From positions 11,364,001-11,428,000 of the forward strand of contig NW_027475130.1 in the NCBI RefSeq assembly GCF_051020985.1: a stretch of 64,000 nucleotides of DNA, read 5' to 3'. The notes below the pieces were generated by a model. It was not told the origin of the DNA. It saw only the letters and a program-made list of their open reading frames with translations, and did no database searches. Made by a program: the position numbers and the translations under genes. The stretch is from Nomia melanderi. Lineage: Eukaryota > Arthropoda > Insecta > Hymenoptera > Halictidae. Below are positions 25,536-38,708 of the stretch, piece after piece; position 1 is the stretch's first letter, and each line of letters starts with the position of its first letter.

Positions 25536-25839
25536 TGAGTGTCCGGCCCCATGAGACGGTGGTTTTCTCGGCCCCTGGTGGTCCGCGGTCGATCCCGCTG
25601 CACAGATTCATGCGCCAGGGCCTCCTGCAGATAATTCACTTTCGTTTATTGCGCTATCTCTAATAGCACCCGAGATATCACCAGATATATATTGGATTTT
25701 TCCCTGACCCTGAGTGTCCGGCCCCATGAGACGGTGGTTTTCTCGGCCGCTGGTGGTCCGAGGTCGTTCCCGCTGGCCAGATTCATGCGCCAGGGCCTCC
25801 TACAGACAATGCACTATGATTTATTTCGCTATCTGTAAT
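25536..25839 (+). repeat. Two linking monomers between H and G
   Basis: The end of a GGTCGATCCCG monomer, then a GGCCGCTGG / GGCCAGATTC monomer whose tail is CACTATGATTTATTTCGC. The same GGCCAGATTC monomer precedes block G copies 1 and 4, so it belongs to the left shoulder of G. Confidence 0.75.
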
Positions 25840-26590
25840 AGCACCCGAGATATCACCACATATATATTGGATTTTTCGCTGACCCAGAGTGTCCGGCCCC
25901 ATGAGACGGTGGTTTTCTCGGCCCCTGGTGGCCCGCGGTCGTTCCCGCTGCACAGATTCATGCGCCAGGGCCTCCTGCAGATAATTCACTTTCGTTTATT
26001 GCGCTATCTCTAATAGCACCCGAGATATCACCAGATATATATTGGATTTTTCCCTTACCCTGAGTGTCCGGCCCCATGAGACGGTGGTTTTCTCGGTCCC
26101 TGGTGGTCCTAGGTCGTTCCCGCTGCACAGATGCATGCGCCAGGGCCTCCTGCAGATAATTCCCTTTGGCTTATTGCGCTATCTCTAATAGCGCCCGAGA
26201 TATCACCAGATATATATTGGATTTTTCCCTGACCCTGAGTGTCCGGCCCCATGAGACTGCGGTTTTCTCGGCCCCTGGTGGTCCGAGGTCGTTCCCGCTG
26301 CACACATTCATGCGCCAGGGCCTCCTGCAGATAATTCACTTTAGTTTATTGCGCTATCTTTAATAGCACCCGAGATATCACCAGATATATATTGGATTTT
26401 CCCCTGACCCTGAGTGTCCGGCCCCATGAGACTGTGGTATTCACGGCCCCTGGTGGTCCGAGGTCGTTCCCGCTGCACAGATTCATGCGCCAGGGCCTCC
26501 TACAGACAATGCACTTTGATTTATTGCGCTATCTGTAATAGCACCCGAGATATCACCAGATATATATTGGATTTTTCCCTGACCCTGAGT
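25840..26590 (+). repeat. Block G, copy 3
   Basis: The same monomer order as 17439-18220 and 29165-29864. The offset to copy 4 is 3325 bp (19 monomers). It carries a private change, GTGGTATTCACGG, near 26435. Confidence 0.85.
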
Positions 26591-29164
26591 GTCCGGCCCC
26601 ATGAGACTGTGGTTTTTTCGGCCCCTGGTGGTCCGAGGTCGTTCCCGCTGCACAGATTCATGCGCCAGGGCCTCCTACAGACAATGCACTTTGATTTATT
26701 GCGCTATCTGTAATAGCACCCAAGATATCACCAGATAAATATTGGATTTTCCCCTGACCCTGAGTGTCCGGCCCCATGAGACGGTGGTTTTCTCGGCCCC
26801 TGATGGTCCGAGGTCGTTCCCGCTGTCCACATTTATGCGCCAGGGCCTCCTACAGACAATGCAATTTGATTTATTGCGCTATCTGTAATAGCACCCGAGA
26901 TATCACCAGATATATATTGGATTTTTCCCTGACCCTGAGTGTCCGGCACCAGGAGACGGTGGTTTTCTCGGCCCCTGGTGGTCCGAGGTCGTTCCCGCTG
27001 CACAGATTCATGCGCCAGGGCCTCCTGCAGATAATTCACTTTGGTTTATTGCGCTATCTCTAATAGCGCCCGAGATATCAACAGATATATATTGGATTTT
27101 TCCCTGACCCTGAGTGTCCGGCCCCATGAGACTGCGGTTTTCTCGGCCCCTGGTGGTCCGAGGTCGTTCCCGCTGCACACATTCATGCGCCAGGGCCTCC
27201 TGCAGATAATTCACTATGGTTTATTGCGCTATCTCTAATAGCACCCGAGATATCACCAGATATATATTGGATTTTGCCCTGACCGTGAGTGTCCGGCCCC
27301 ATGAGACTGTGGTTTTCTCGGCCCCTGGTGGTCCGAGGTTGTTCCCGCTGCACAGATTCATGCGCCAGGGCCTCCTACAGACAATGCACTTTGATTTATT
27401 GCTCTATCTGTAATAGCACCCGAGATATCACCAGATATATATTGGATTTTCCCCTGACCCTGAGTGTCCGGCCCCATGAGACTGTGGTTTTCACGGCCCC
27501 TGGTGGTCCGAGGTCGTTCCCGCTGCACAGATTCATGCGCCAGGGCCTCCTACAGACAATGCACTTTGATCTATTGCGCTATCTGTAATAGCACCCGAGA
27601 TATCACCAGATATATATTGGATTTTTCCCTGACCCTGAGTGTCCGGCCCCATGAGACGGTGGATGTCTCGGCCCCTGATGGTCCGAGATCGTTCCCGCTG
27701 CACAGATTCATGCGCCAGGGCCTCCTGCAGACAATTCACTTTGGTTTATTGCGCTATCTCTAATAGCACCCGAGATATCACCAGATATATATTGGATTTT
27801 TCCCCGACCCTGAGTGTCCGGCCCCATGAGACGGTGGTTTTCTCGGCCGCTGGTGGTCCGAGGTCGTTCCCGCTGGCCAGATTCATGCGCCAGGGCCTCC
27901 TACAGACAATGCACTTTGATTTATTGCGCTATCTCTAATAGCGCCCGAGATATCACCAGATATATATTGGATTTTTCCCTGACCCTGAGTGTCCGGCCCC
28001 ATGAGACTGCGGTTTTCTCGGCCCCTGGTGGTCCGTGGTCGTTCCCGCTGCACAGATTCATGCGCCAGGGCCTCCTGCAGACAATTCACTTTGGTTTATT
28101 GCGCTATCTCTAAAAGCACCCGAGATATCACCAGATATATATTGGATTTTTCCCCGACCCTGAGTGTCCGGCCCCATGAGACGGTGGTTTTCTCGGCCGC
28201 TGGTGGTCCGAGGTCGTTCCCGCTGGCCAGATTCATGCGTCAGGGCCTCCTACAGACAATGCACTATGATTTATTGCGCTATCTGTAATAGCACCCGAGA
28301 TATCACCAGATCTATATTGGATTTTCCCCTGACCCTGAGTATCCGGCCCCATGAGACTGTGGTTTTCTCGGCCCCTGGTGGTCCGAGGTCGTTCCCGCTG
28401 CACAGATTCATGCGCCAGGGCCTCCTGCAGATAATTCACTTTGGTTTATTGCGCTATCTCTAATAGCGCCCGGGATATCAACAGATATATATTGGATTTT
28501 TCCCTGACCCTGAGTGTCTGGCCCCATGAGACTGCGGTTTTCTCGGCTCCTGGTGGTCCGAGGTCGTTCCCGCTGCACACATTCATGCGCCAGGGCCTCC
28601 TGCAGATAATTCACTATCATTTATTGCGCTATCTCTAATAGCACCCGAGATATCACCAGATATATATTGGATTTTCCCCTGACCCTGAGTGTCCGGCCCC
28701 ATGAGACTGTGGTTTTCTCGGCCCCTGGTGGTCCGAGGTCGTTCCCGCTGCCCAGCTTCAGGCGCCAGGGCCTCCTGCAGATAACTCACTTTGGTTTATT
28801 GCGCTATCTCTAATAGCACCCAAGATATCACCAGATATATATTGGATTTTTCCCTGACCCTGAGTGTCCGGCCCCATGAGACGGTTGTTGTCTCGGCCCC
28901 TGGTGGTCCGAGGTCGTTCCCGTTGCACAGATTCTTGCGCCAGGGCCTCCTGCAGATAATTCACTTTGGTTTATTGCGCTATCTCTAATAGCACCCGAGA
29001 TATCACCAGATATATATTGGATTTTTCCCTGACCCTGAGTGTCCGGCCCCATGAGACGGTGGTTTTCTCGGCCGCTGGTGGTCCGAGGTCGTTCCCGCTG
29101 GCCAGATTCATGCGCCAGGGCCTCCTACAGACAATGCACTATGATTTATTTCGCTATCTGTAAT
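26591..29164 (+). repeat. Mixed monomers including block I, copy 1
   Basis: The CAGATAAATATTGG plus GCTGTCCACATTTATG pair (26714-27060) recurs at 31089 (offset 4375). The stretch 27290-27740, with GAGGTTGTTCC, TTTTCACGG, TTTGATCTATTG and GTGGATGTCTCGG, recurs at 31315 (offset 4025). Two monomers are thus absent from the second copy. The rest has GGCCAGATTC monomers (near 27875 and 28225), GCGCCCGGGATATCAAC (near 28465) and GACGGTTGTTGTC (near 28880). The last part mirrors 16857-17238. Confidence 0.8.
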
Positions 29165-29864
29165 AGCACCCGAGATATCACCACATATATATTGGATTTT
29201 TCGCTGACCCAGAGTGTCCGGCCCCATGAGACGGTGGTTTTCTCGGCCCCTGGTGGCCCGCGGTCGTTCCCGCTGCACAGATTCATGCGCCAGGGCCTCC
29301 TGCAGATAATTCACTTTCGTTTATTGCGCTATCTCTAATAGCACCCGAGATATCACCAGATATATATTGGATTTTTCCCTTACCCTGAGTGTCCGGCCCC
29401 ATGAGACGGTGGTTTTCTCGGTCCCTGGTGGTCCTAGGTCGTTCCCGCTGCACACATGCATGCGCCAGGGCCTCCTGCAGATAATTCCCTTTGGCTTATT
29501 GCGCTATCTCTAATAGCGCCCGAGATATCACCAGATATATATTGGATTTTTCCCTGACCCTGAGTGTCCGGCCCCATGAGACTGCGGTTTTCTCGGCCCC
29601 TGGTGGTCCGAGGTCGTTCCCGCTGCACACATTCATGCGCCAGGGCCTCCTGCAGATAATTCACTTTAGTTTATTGCGCTATCTTTAATAGCACCCGAGA
29701 TATCACCAGATATATATTGGATTTTCCCCTGACCCTGAGTGTCCGGCCCCATGAGACTGTGGTTTTCACGGCCCCTGGTGGTCCGAGGTCGTTCCCGCTG
29801 CACAGATTCATGCGCCAGGGCCTCCTACAGACAATGCACTTTGATTTATTGCGCTATCTGTAAT
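29165..29864 (+). repeat. Block G, copy 4
   Basis: Matches copy 3 at offset 3325. A private change is CTGCACACATGCATG near 29452 where other copies have CACAGATGC. It is followed directly by block H, whereas block H precedes copy 3, so the two blocks occur in either order. Confidence 0.85.
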
Positions 29865-30785
29865 AGCACCCGAGATATCACCAGATATATATTGGATTTT
29901 TCCCTGACCCTGAGTGTCCGGCCCCATGAGACTGTGGTTTTTTCGGCCCCTGGTGGTCCGAGGTCGTTCCCGTTGCACAGATTCATGCGCCAGGGCCTCC
30001 TGCAGATAACTCACTTTGGTTTATTGCGCTATCTCTAATAGCACCCAAGATATCACCAGATATATATTGAATTTTCCCCAGACCCTGACGGTCCGGCCGC
30101 ATGAGACTGTAGTTTTATCGGCCCCTGGTGGTCCGAGGTCGTTCCCGCTGCACAGATTCATGCGCCGGGGCCTCCTACAGACAATGCACTTTGATTTATT
30201 GCGCTATCTCTAATAGCACCCGAGATATCACCAGATATATATTGGATTTTTCCCTGACCCTGAGTGTCCGGCCCCATGAGACGGTGGTTTTCTCGGCCCC
30301 TGGTGGTCCGCGGTCGATCCCGCTGCACAGATTCATGCGCCAGGGCCTCCTGCAGATAATTCACTTTCGTTTATTGCGCTATCTCTAATAGCACCCGAGA
30401 TATCACCAGATATATATTGGATTTTTCCCTTACCCTGAGTGTCCGGCCCCATGAGACGGTGGTTTTCTCGGTCCCTGGTGGTCCTAGGTCGTTCCCGCTG
30501 CACAGATTCATGCGCCAGGGCCTCCTACAGACAATGCACTTTGATTTATTGCTCTATCTGTAATAGCACCCGAGATATCACCAGATATATATTGGATTTT
30601 CCCCTGACCCTGAGTGTCCGGCCCCATGAGACTGTGGTTTTCACGGCCCCTGGTGGTCCGAGGTCGTTCCCGCTGCACAGATTCATGCGCCAGGGCCTCC
30701 TACAGACAATGCACTTTGATTTATTGCGCTATCTGTTTTAGCACCCGAGATATCACCAGATATATATAGTATTTTTCCCTGACCC
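29865..30785 (+). repeat. Block H, copy 2
   Basis: Follows 24615-25535 at offset 5250, including the unusual TCTGTTTTAGC tail (near 30736) and the following change in ATTGGATT. Private differences include CTGACGGTCCGG near 30087 and ATATATAGTATTTTT near 30765. Confidence 0.85.
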
Positions 30786-31789
30786 TGAGTGTCCGTCCCC
30801 ATGAGACTGTGGTATTTTCGGCCCCTGGTGGTCCGAGGTCGTTCCCGTTGCACAGATTCATGCGCCAGGGCCTCCTGCAGATAACTCACTTTGGTTTATT
30901 GCGCTATCTCTAATAGCACCCAAGATATCACCAGATATATATTGAATTTTTTCCTGACCCTGAGTGTCCGGCCCCATGAGACTGTGGTTTTCTCGGCCCC
31001 TGGTGGTCCGAGGTCGTTCCCGCTGCACAGATTCATGCGCCAGGGCCTCCTACAGACAATGCACTTTGATTTATTGCGCTATCTGTAATAGCACCCAAGA
31101 TATCACCAGATAAATATTGGATTTTCCCCTGACCCTGAGTGTCCGGCCCCATGAGACGGTGGTTTTCTCGGCCCCTGATGGTCCGAGGTCGTTCCCGCTG
31201 TCCACATTTATGCGCCAGGGCCTCCTACAGACAATGCAATTTGATTTATTGCGCTATCTGTAATAGCACCCGAGATATCACCAGATATATATTGGATTTT
31301 TCCCTGACCCTGAGTGTCCGGCCCCATGAGACTGTGGTTTTCTCGGCCCCTGGTGGTCCGAGGTTGTTCCCGCTGCACAGATTCATGCGCCAGGGCCTCC
31401 TACAGAAAATGCACTTTGATTTATTGCTCTATCTGTAATAGCACCCGAGATATCACCAGATATATATTGGATTTTCCCCTGACCCTGAGTGTCCGGCCCC
31501 ATGAGACTGTGGTTTTCACGGCCCCTGGTGGTCCGAGGTCGTTCCCGCTGCACAGATTCATGCGCCAGGGCCTCCTACAGACAATGCACTTTGATCTATT
31601 GCGCTATCTGTAATAGCACCCGAGATATCACCAGATATATATTGGATTTTTCCCTGACCCTGAGTGTCCGGCCCCATGAGACGGTGGATGTCTCGGCCCC
31701 TGATGGTCCGAGATCGTTCCCGCTGCACAGATTCATGCGCCAGGGCCTCCTGCAGATAACTCACTTTGGTTTATTGCGCTATCTGTAAT
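30786..31789 (+). repeat. Block I, copy 2, with linking monomers
   Basis: Begins with the GTCCGTCCCC / GTGGTATTTTCGG copy, then the CAGATAAATATTGG and GCTGTCCACATTTATG pair, the GAGGTTGTTCC copy, the TTTTCACGG / TTTGATCTATTG copy and the GTGGATGTCTCGG copy. It matches 26714-27790 with two monomers removed. CTACAGAAAATG near 31406 is private. Confidence 0.8.
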
Positions 31790-33770
31790 AGCACCCGAGA
31801 TATCACCAGATATATATTGGATTTTTCCCTGACCCTGAGTGTCCGGCCCCATGAGACGGTGGTTTTCTCGGCCCCTGGTGGTCCGAGGTCGTTCCCGCTG
31901 CAGAGATTCATGCGCCAGGGCCTCCTGCAGATAATTCACTTTGGTTTATTGCGCTATCTCTAATAGCGCCCGAGATATCAACAGATATATATTGGATTTT
32001 TCCCTGACCCTGAGTGTCCGGCCCCATGAGACTGCGGTTTTCTCGGCCCCTGGTGGTCCGAGGTCGTTCCCGCTGCACACATTCATGCGCCAGGGCCTCC
32101 TGCAGATAATTCACAATGGTTTATTGCGCTATCTCTAATAGCACCCGAGATATCACCAGATATAAACTGGATTTTCCCCTGACCCTGAGTGTCCGGCCCC
32201 ATGAGACTGTGGTTTTCTCGGCCCCTGGTGGTCCGAGGTCGTTGCCGCTTCACAGATTCATGCGCCAGGGCCTCCTACAGACAATGCACTTTGACTTATT
32301 GCGCTATCTGTAATAGCACCCGAGATATCACCAGATATATATTGGATTTTTCCCCGACCCTGAGTGTCCGGCCCCATGAGACGGTGGTTTTCTCGGCCGC
32401 TGGTGGTCCGAGGTCGTTCCCGCTGGCCAGATTCATGCGCCAGGGCCTCCTACAGACAATGCACTATGATTTATTGCGCTATCTGTAATAGCACCCGAGA
32501 TATCACCAGATCTATATTGGATTTTCACCTGACCCTGAGTATCCGGCCCCATGAGACTGTGGTTTTCTCGGCCCCTGGTGGTCCGAGGTCGTTCCCGTTG
32601 CACAGATTCATGCGCCAGGGCCTCCTGCAGATAATTCACTTTGGTTTATTGCGCTATCTCTAATAGCACCCGAGATATCACCAGATATATATTGGATTTT
32701 TCACTGACCCTGAGCGTCCGGCCCCATGAGACGGTCGTTTTCTCGGCCCCTGGTGGTCCGAGAACGTTCCCGCTGAACAGGTTCATGCGCCAGCGTCTCC
32801 TACAGACAATGCACTTTGATTTATTGCGCTATCTCTAATAGCACCCGAGATATCACCAGATATATATTGGATTTTTCACTGACCCTGAGCGTCCGGCCCC
32901 ATGAGACGGTCGTTTTCTCGGCCCCTGGTGGTCCGAGAACGTTCCCGCTGCACAGGTTCCTGCGCCAGCGTCTCCTACAGACAATGCACTTTGATTTATT
33001 GCGCTATCTGTAATAGCACCCGAGATATCACCAGATATATATTGGATTTTTCACTGACCCTGAGTGTCCTGCCCCATGAGACGGTGGTTTTCTCGGACCC
33101 TGGTGTTCCGAGGTCGTTCCCGCTGCACAGATTCATGCGCCAGGGCCTCCTACAGACAATGCACTTTGATTTATTGCGCTATCTCTAATAGCACCCGAGA
33201 TATCACCAGATATATATTGGATTTTCCCCTGACCCTGAGTGTCCGGCCCCATGAGACTGTGGTTTTCTGGGCCCCTGGTGGTCCTAGGTCGTTCCCGCTG
33301 CACTGGTGCATGCGCCAGGGCCTCCTGCAGATAATTCCCTTTGGCTTATTGCGCTATCTCTAATAGCGCCCGAGATATCACCAGATATATATTGGATTCT
33401 TCCCTGACCCTGAGTGTCCGGCCCCATGAGACTGCGGTTTTCTCGGCCCCTGGTGGTCCGAGGTTGTTCCCGCTGCACAGATTCATGCGCCAGGGCCTCC
33501 TACAGACAATGCACTTTGATTTATTGCTCTATCTATAATAGCACCCGAGATATCACCAGATATATATTGGATTTTCCCCTGACCCTGAGTGTCCGGCCCC
33601 TTGAGACTGTCGTTTTCTCGGCCCCTGGTGGTCCGGGGTCGTTCCCGTTGCACAGATTCATGCGCCAGGGCCTCCTGCAGATAATTCACCTTGGTTTATT
33701 GCGCTATCTCTAATAGCACCCGAGATATCACCAGATATATATTGGATTTTCCCCTGACCCTGAGTGTCCG
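31790..33770 (+). repeat. Block C, copy 1
   Basis: Matches 40363-41738 at offset 8573 and 49811-51790 at offset 18021. Markers in order: GCAGAGATTC; CGCCCGAG with CAACAG, ACTGCGG, ACACATTC and TTCACAATGG; ATAAACTGG with TTGCCGCTTC; GGCCGCTGG with GGCCAGATTC; GATCTATATTGG with TTTTCACCTGACC; two GAGAACG / CCAGCGTCTCC monomers (GAACAGG, then TTCCTGCG); and GTGTCCTGCCCC with TCGGACCCTGGTGTTCC. From about 33165 copy 1 continues like copy 3 rather than copy 2. Confidence 0.9.
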
Positions 33771-34524
33771 GCCCCTTGAGACTGTCGTTTTCTCGGCCCC
33801 TGGTGGTCCGAGGTCGTTCCCGTTGCACAGATTCATGCGCCAGGGCCTCCTGCAGATAATTCACCTTGGTTTATTGCGCTATCTCTAATAGCACCCGAGA
33901 TATCACCAGATATATATTGGATTTTCCCCTGACCCTGAGTGTCCGGCCCTTGAGACTGTAGTTTTCTCGGCCCCTGGTGGTCCTAGGTCGTTCCCGCTGC
34001 ACAGCTTCAGGCGCCAGGGCCTCCTGCGGATAATTCACTTTGGTTTATTGCGCTATCTCTAAAAGCACCCGAGATATCACCAGATATATACTGGATTTTC
34101 CCCTGACCCTGAGTGTCCGGCCCCATGAGACTGTGGTTTTCTCGGCCCCTGGTGGTGCGAGGTCGTTCCCCCTTCACAGATTCATTCGCCAGGGCCTCCT
34201 ACAGACAATGCACTTTGATTTATTGCGCTATCTCTAATAGCACCCGAGATATCACCAGATATATATTGGATTTTTCACTGATCCTGAGCGTCCGGCCCCA
34301 TGAGACGGTCGTTTTCTCTGCCCGTGGTGGTCCGAGGTCGTTCCCGCTGCACAGATTCATGCGCCAGGGTCTCCTACAGACAATGCACATTGATTTATTG
34401 CGCTATCTCTAATAGCACCCGAGATATCACCAGATATATATTGGATTTTCCCCTGACCCTGAGTGTCCGGCCCCATGAGACTGTGGTTTTTTCGGCCCCT
34501 GGTGGTCCGAGGTCGTTCCCGCTG
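33771..34524 (+). repeat. Mixed monomers joining blocks C and D
   Basis: Two adjacent CCTTGAGACTGTCG monomers with CACCTTGG tails (33541-33890 region), a 174-bp copy with GGCCCTTGAGACTGTAG, a TCTCTAAAAGC junction (near 34060, repeated near 45610 and 52610), GGTGCGAGG with GTTCCCCCTTCAC, and CTGATCCTGAGCG with TCTCTGCCCGTGG (near 34280-34330). The last monomer is a member of the block D set. Confidence 0.8.
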
Positions 34525-36905
34525 CACAGATTCATGCGCCAGGGCCTCCTACAGACAATGCACTTTGATTAATTGCGCTATCTGTAATAGCACCCGAGAT
34601 ATCACCAGATATATATTGGATTTTACCCTGACCCTGAGCGACCGGCCCCATGAGACGGTGGTTGTCTCGGCCCCTGGAGGTCCGAGGACGTACCCGCTGC
34701 ACAGATTCATGCGCCAGGGCCTCGTGCAGATAATTCACTTTGGTTTATTGCGCTATCTCTAATAGCACCCGAGATATCACCAGATATATACTGGATTTTC
34801 CCCTGACCCTGAGTGTCCGGCCCCATGAGACTGTGGTTTTCTCGGCCCCTGGTGGTGCGAGGTCGTCACCGCTGCACAGACTCATGCGCCAGGGCCTCCT
34901 ACAGACAATGCAGTTTGATTTATTGCGCTATCTGTAATAGCAGCCGAGATATCACCAGATATATATTGGATTTTTCACTGACCCTGAGTGTCCGGCCCCA
35001 TGAGACAGTCGTTTCCTCGGCCCCTGGTGGTCCGAGGTCGATCCCGCTGCACAGGTTCATGCGCCAGTGTCTCCTACAGACAATGCACTTTGATTTATTG
35101 CGCTATCTGTAATAGCACCCGAGATATCACCAGATATATATTGGATTTGCCCCTGACCCTGAGTGTCCGGCCCCATGAGACTGTTGTTTTTTCGGCCCCT
35201 GGTGGTCCGAGGTCGTTCCCGCTGCACAGATTCATGCGCCAGGGCCTCCTACAGACAATGCACATTGATTTATTGCGCTATCTGTAATAGCACCCGAGAT
35301 ATCACCAGATATATATTGGATTTTACCCTGACCCTGAGTGTCCGGCCCCCTGAGACCTTGGTTGTCTCGGCCCCTGGAGGTCCGAGGACGTTCCCGCTGC
35401 ACAGATTCATGCGCCAGGGCCTCCTGCAGATAATTCACTTTGGTTTATTGCGCTATCTATAATAGGACCCGAAATATCACCAGATATATGCTGGATTTTC
35501 ACATGACCTTGGGTGACGGATTCCGAATATCTGTCATTTTCTCGGCCCCTGGTGGTTCGAGGTCGTTCCTGCTTCACAGACTCATTCACCTGTGCCTCCT
35601 ACAGACAATGCACTTTGATTTATCGCGCTATCTGTAATAGCACCCGAGATATCACCAGATATATATTGGATTTTTCCCCGACCCTGAGTCTCCGCCCCAT
35701 GTGTCGGTGGTTTTCTCGGCCCCTGGTGGTCCGAGGTCGATCCCGCTGCACAGATTCATGCGCTAGGCCCTCCTACAGATAAGGCACTTTGATTTATTGC
35801 GCTATCTGTAATAGCACCCGAGATATCGCCAGCTATATATTTGATTTTTCCCCGACCCTGAGCGTCCGGCCCCATGAGACGGTGGTTTTCTCGGCCCCTG
35901 GTGGTCCGAGGTCGTTCCCGCTGCACAGATGCATGCGCCAGGGCCTCCTGCAGATAATTCACTTTGATTTATCGCGCTATCTCTAATAGCACCCGAGATA
36001 TCACCAGATATATATTGGATTTTTCCTCGACCCTGAGTGTCCGGCCCCATGAGACGGTGGTTTTCTCGGCCTCTTGTGGTCAGAGGTCGTTCCCGCTGCA
36101 CAGTTTCATGCGCCAGGGCCTCCTACAGACAATGCACTTTGGTTTATTACGCTATCTCTAATAGCACCCGAGATATCACCAGATACATATTGGATTTTCC
36201 CCAGACCCTGAGTGCCCGGCCCCATGAGACGGTGGTTTTCTCGGCCCCTGGTGGTCCGAGGTCGTTCCCGCTGCACAGATGCATGCGCCAGGGCCTCCTG
36301 CAGATAATTCACTTTGATTTATCGCGCTATCTCTAATAGCGCCCGAGATATCACCAGATATATATTGGATTTTTCCTCGACCCTGAGTGTCCGGCCCCAT
36401 GTATCGGTGGTTTTCTCGGCCCCTGGTGATCCGAGGTCGTTCCCGCTGAACAGATTCATTCGCAAGGGCCTCCTGCATACAATGCTCTTTGACTTATTGC
36501 GCTATCTGTAATAGCACCCGAGATATCGCCAGATATATATTTGATTTTTCCCCGACCCTGAGCGTCCGGCCCCATGAGACGGTGGTTTTCTCGGCCCCTG
36601 GTGGTCCGAGGTCGTTCCCGCTGCACAGATTCATGCGCCAGGGCCTCCTACAGACAATGCACTTTCATTTATTGCGCTATCTGTAATAGCACCCGAGATA
36701 TCACCAGATATATACTGGATTTTCCCCTGTCCCTGAGTGTCCGGCCCCATGAGACAGTCGTTTTCTCGGCCCATGGTGGTCCGAGGTCGTTCCCGCTGCA
36801 CAGATTCATGTGCCAGGGCCTCCTACAGACAATGCACTTTGATTTATTGCGCTATCTGTAATAGCACCCGAGATATCACCAGATATATATTGGATTTTAC
36901 CCTGA
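34525..36905 (+). repeat. Block D, copy 1
   Basis: Shared with five other sites. Markers in order: TTTGATTAATTGCGC; GAGCGACCGG with GACGTACCCG; GGTGCGAGGTCGTCACC; GCAGCCGAG with GACAGTCGTTTCC; GGATTTGCCCC with GTTGTTTTTTCGG; GGCCCCCTGAGACCTTGG; the divergent marker monomer (35464-35638); GTCTCCGCCCCATGTGTCGG with GCGCTAGGCCC; GCCAG with ATTTGATTTTTC; CGGCCTCTTGTGGTCAGAGG; CAGATACATATTGG; CCATGTATCGG with GGTGATCCG; and GACAGTCG with GGCCCATGG. It matches 41699-44079 at offset 7174. TAATAGGACCC and CAGCTATAT are private or shared with one copy. Confidence 0.9.
35464..35638 (+). repeat. Divergent marker monomer, copy 1
   Basis: Its offsets 38-73 are strongly altered: ACATGACCTTGGGTGACGGA and then TTCCGAATATCTGTCA replace the usual CCCTGACCCTGAG to GACGGTGG stretch, with no net length change. 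The left side has GACCCGAAATATC and ATATGCTGG; the right side has GGTTCGAGG and CATTCACCTGTGCC. Flanking monomers are ordinary members of block D. Confidence 0.9.
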
Positions 36906-37561
36906 CCATGAGTGTCCGGCCCCATGAGACTGTGGTTTTTTCGGCCCCTGATGGGACGAGGTCGTTCCCGCTGCACAGATTCATGCGCCAGGGCCTCCTA
37001 CAGACATTGCACTTTGATTTATTGCGCTATCTGTAATAGCACCCGAGATATCACCAGATATATATTGGATTTTTCACTGATCCTGAGCGTCCGGCCCCAT
37101 GAGACGGTCGTTTTCTCTGCCCGTGGTGGTCCGAGGTCGTTCCCGCTGCACAGATTCATGCGCCAGGGTCTCCTACAGACAATGCACATTGATTTATTGC
37201 GCTATCTCTAATAGCACCCGAGATATCACCAGATATATATTGGATTTTCCCCTGACCCTGAGTGTCCGGCCCCATGAGACTGTGGTTTTTTCGGCCCCTG
37301 GTGGTCCGAGGTCGTTCCCGCTGCACAGATTCATGCGCCAGGGCCTCCTACAGACAATGCACATTGATTTATTGCGCTATCTGTAATAGCACCCGAGATA
37401 TCACCAGATATATATTGGATTTTACCCTGACCCTGAGTGTCCGGCCCCATGAGACGGTGGTTGTCTCGGCCCCTGGTGGTTCGAGGTCGTTCCTGCTGCA
37501 CAGACTCATTCGCCTGTGCCTCCTACAGACAATGCACTTTGATTTATCGCGCTATCTGTAA
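36906..37561 (+). repeat. Block D monomers between copies 1 and 2
   Basis: Continues the D series: CTGATGGGACGAGG with GACATTGCAC, CTGATCCTGAGCG with TCTCTGCCCGTGG, GTTTTTTCGG with GCACATTGATT, and GTTGTCTCGG with GGTTCGAGG and TCGCCTGTGCC. The same four monomers, in order, follow block D at 55060-55760 and 58736-59434, so the true D unit is longer than the stretch common to all copies. Confidence 0.85.
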
Positions 37562-38708
37562 TAGCACCCGAGATATCACCAGATATATATTGGATTTTTC
37601 CTCGACCCTGAGTGTCCGGCCCCATGAGACGGTGGTTTTCTCGGCCTCTTGTGGTCAGAGGTCGTTCCCGCTGCACAGTTTCATGCGCCAGGGCCTCCTA
37701 CAGACAATGCACTTTGGTTTATTACGCTATCTCTAATAGCACCCGAGATATCACCAGATACATATTGGATTTTCCCCAGACCCTGAGTGCCCGGCCCCAT
37801 GAGACGGTGGTTTTCTCGGCCCCTGGTGGTCCGAGGTCGTTCCCGCTGCACAGATGCATGCGCCAGGGCCTCCTGCAGATAATTCACTTTGATTTATCGC
37901 GCTATCTCTAATAGCGCCCGAGATATCACCAGATATATATTGGATTTTTCCTCGACCCTGAGTGTCCGGCCCCATGTATCGGTGGTTTTCTCGGCCCCTG
38001 GTGATCCGAGGTCGTTCCCGCTGAACAGATTCATTCGCAAGGGCCTCCTGCATACAATGCTCTTTGACTTATTGCGCTATCTGTAATAGCACCCGAGATA
38101 TCGCCAGATATATATTTGATTTTTCCCCGACCCTGAGCGTCCGGCCCCATGAGACGGTGGTTTTCTCGGCCCCTGGTGGTCCGAGGTCGTTCCCGCTGCA
38201 CAGATTCATGCGCCAGGGCCTCCTACAGACAATGCACTTTCATTTATTGCGCTATCTGTAATAGCACCCGAGATATCACCAGATATATACTGGATTTTCC
38301 CCTGTCCCTGAGTGTCCGGCCCCATGAGACAGTCGTTTTCTCGGCCCATGGTGGTCCGAGGTCGTTCCCGCTGCACAGATTCATGTGCCAGGGCCTCCTA
38401 CAGACAATGCACTTTGATTTATTGCGCTATCTGTAATAGCACCCGAGATATCACCAGATATATATTGGATTTTACCCTGACCATGAGTGTCCGGCCCCAT
38501 GAGACTGTGGTTTTTTCGGCCCCTGATGGGACGAGGTCGTTCCCGCTGCACAGATTCATGCGCCAGGGCCTCCTACAGACATTGCACTTTGATTTATTGC
38601 GCTATCTGTAATAGCACCCGAGATATCACCAGATATATATAGGATTTTTCACTGATCCTGAGCGTCCGGCCCCATGAGACGGTCGTTTTCTCTGCCCGTG
38701 GTGGTCCG
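37562..38708 (+). repeat. Block D, copy 2 (partial)
   Basis: Repeats about 35987-37133 at offset 1575 (nine monomers), from the CGGCCTCTTGTGGTCAGAGG monomer to TCTCTGCCCGTGG. With copy 1 it forms a local tandem duplication. It ends at a junction, GGTCCGGGGTCG (near 38705), also seen near 48503. Confidence 0.9.

Noticed and set aside
35540..35575. RNA polymerase III B box (GGTTCGAGGTC in some block D and K monomers)
   Set aside because: It matches 10 of 11 positions in these variants but the consensus monomer has GGTCCGAGGTC, no convincing A box lies upstream, and a TTTT run lies between where the boxes would be. A tRNA-derived origin is not supported.
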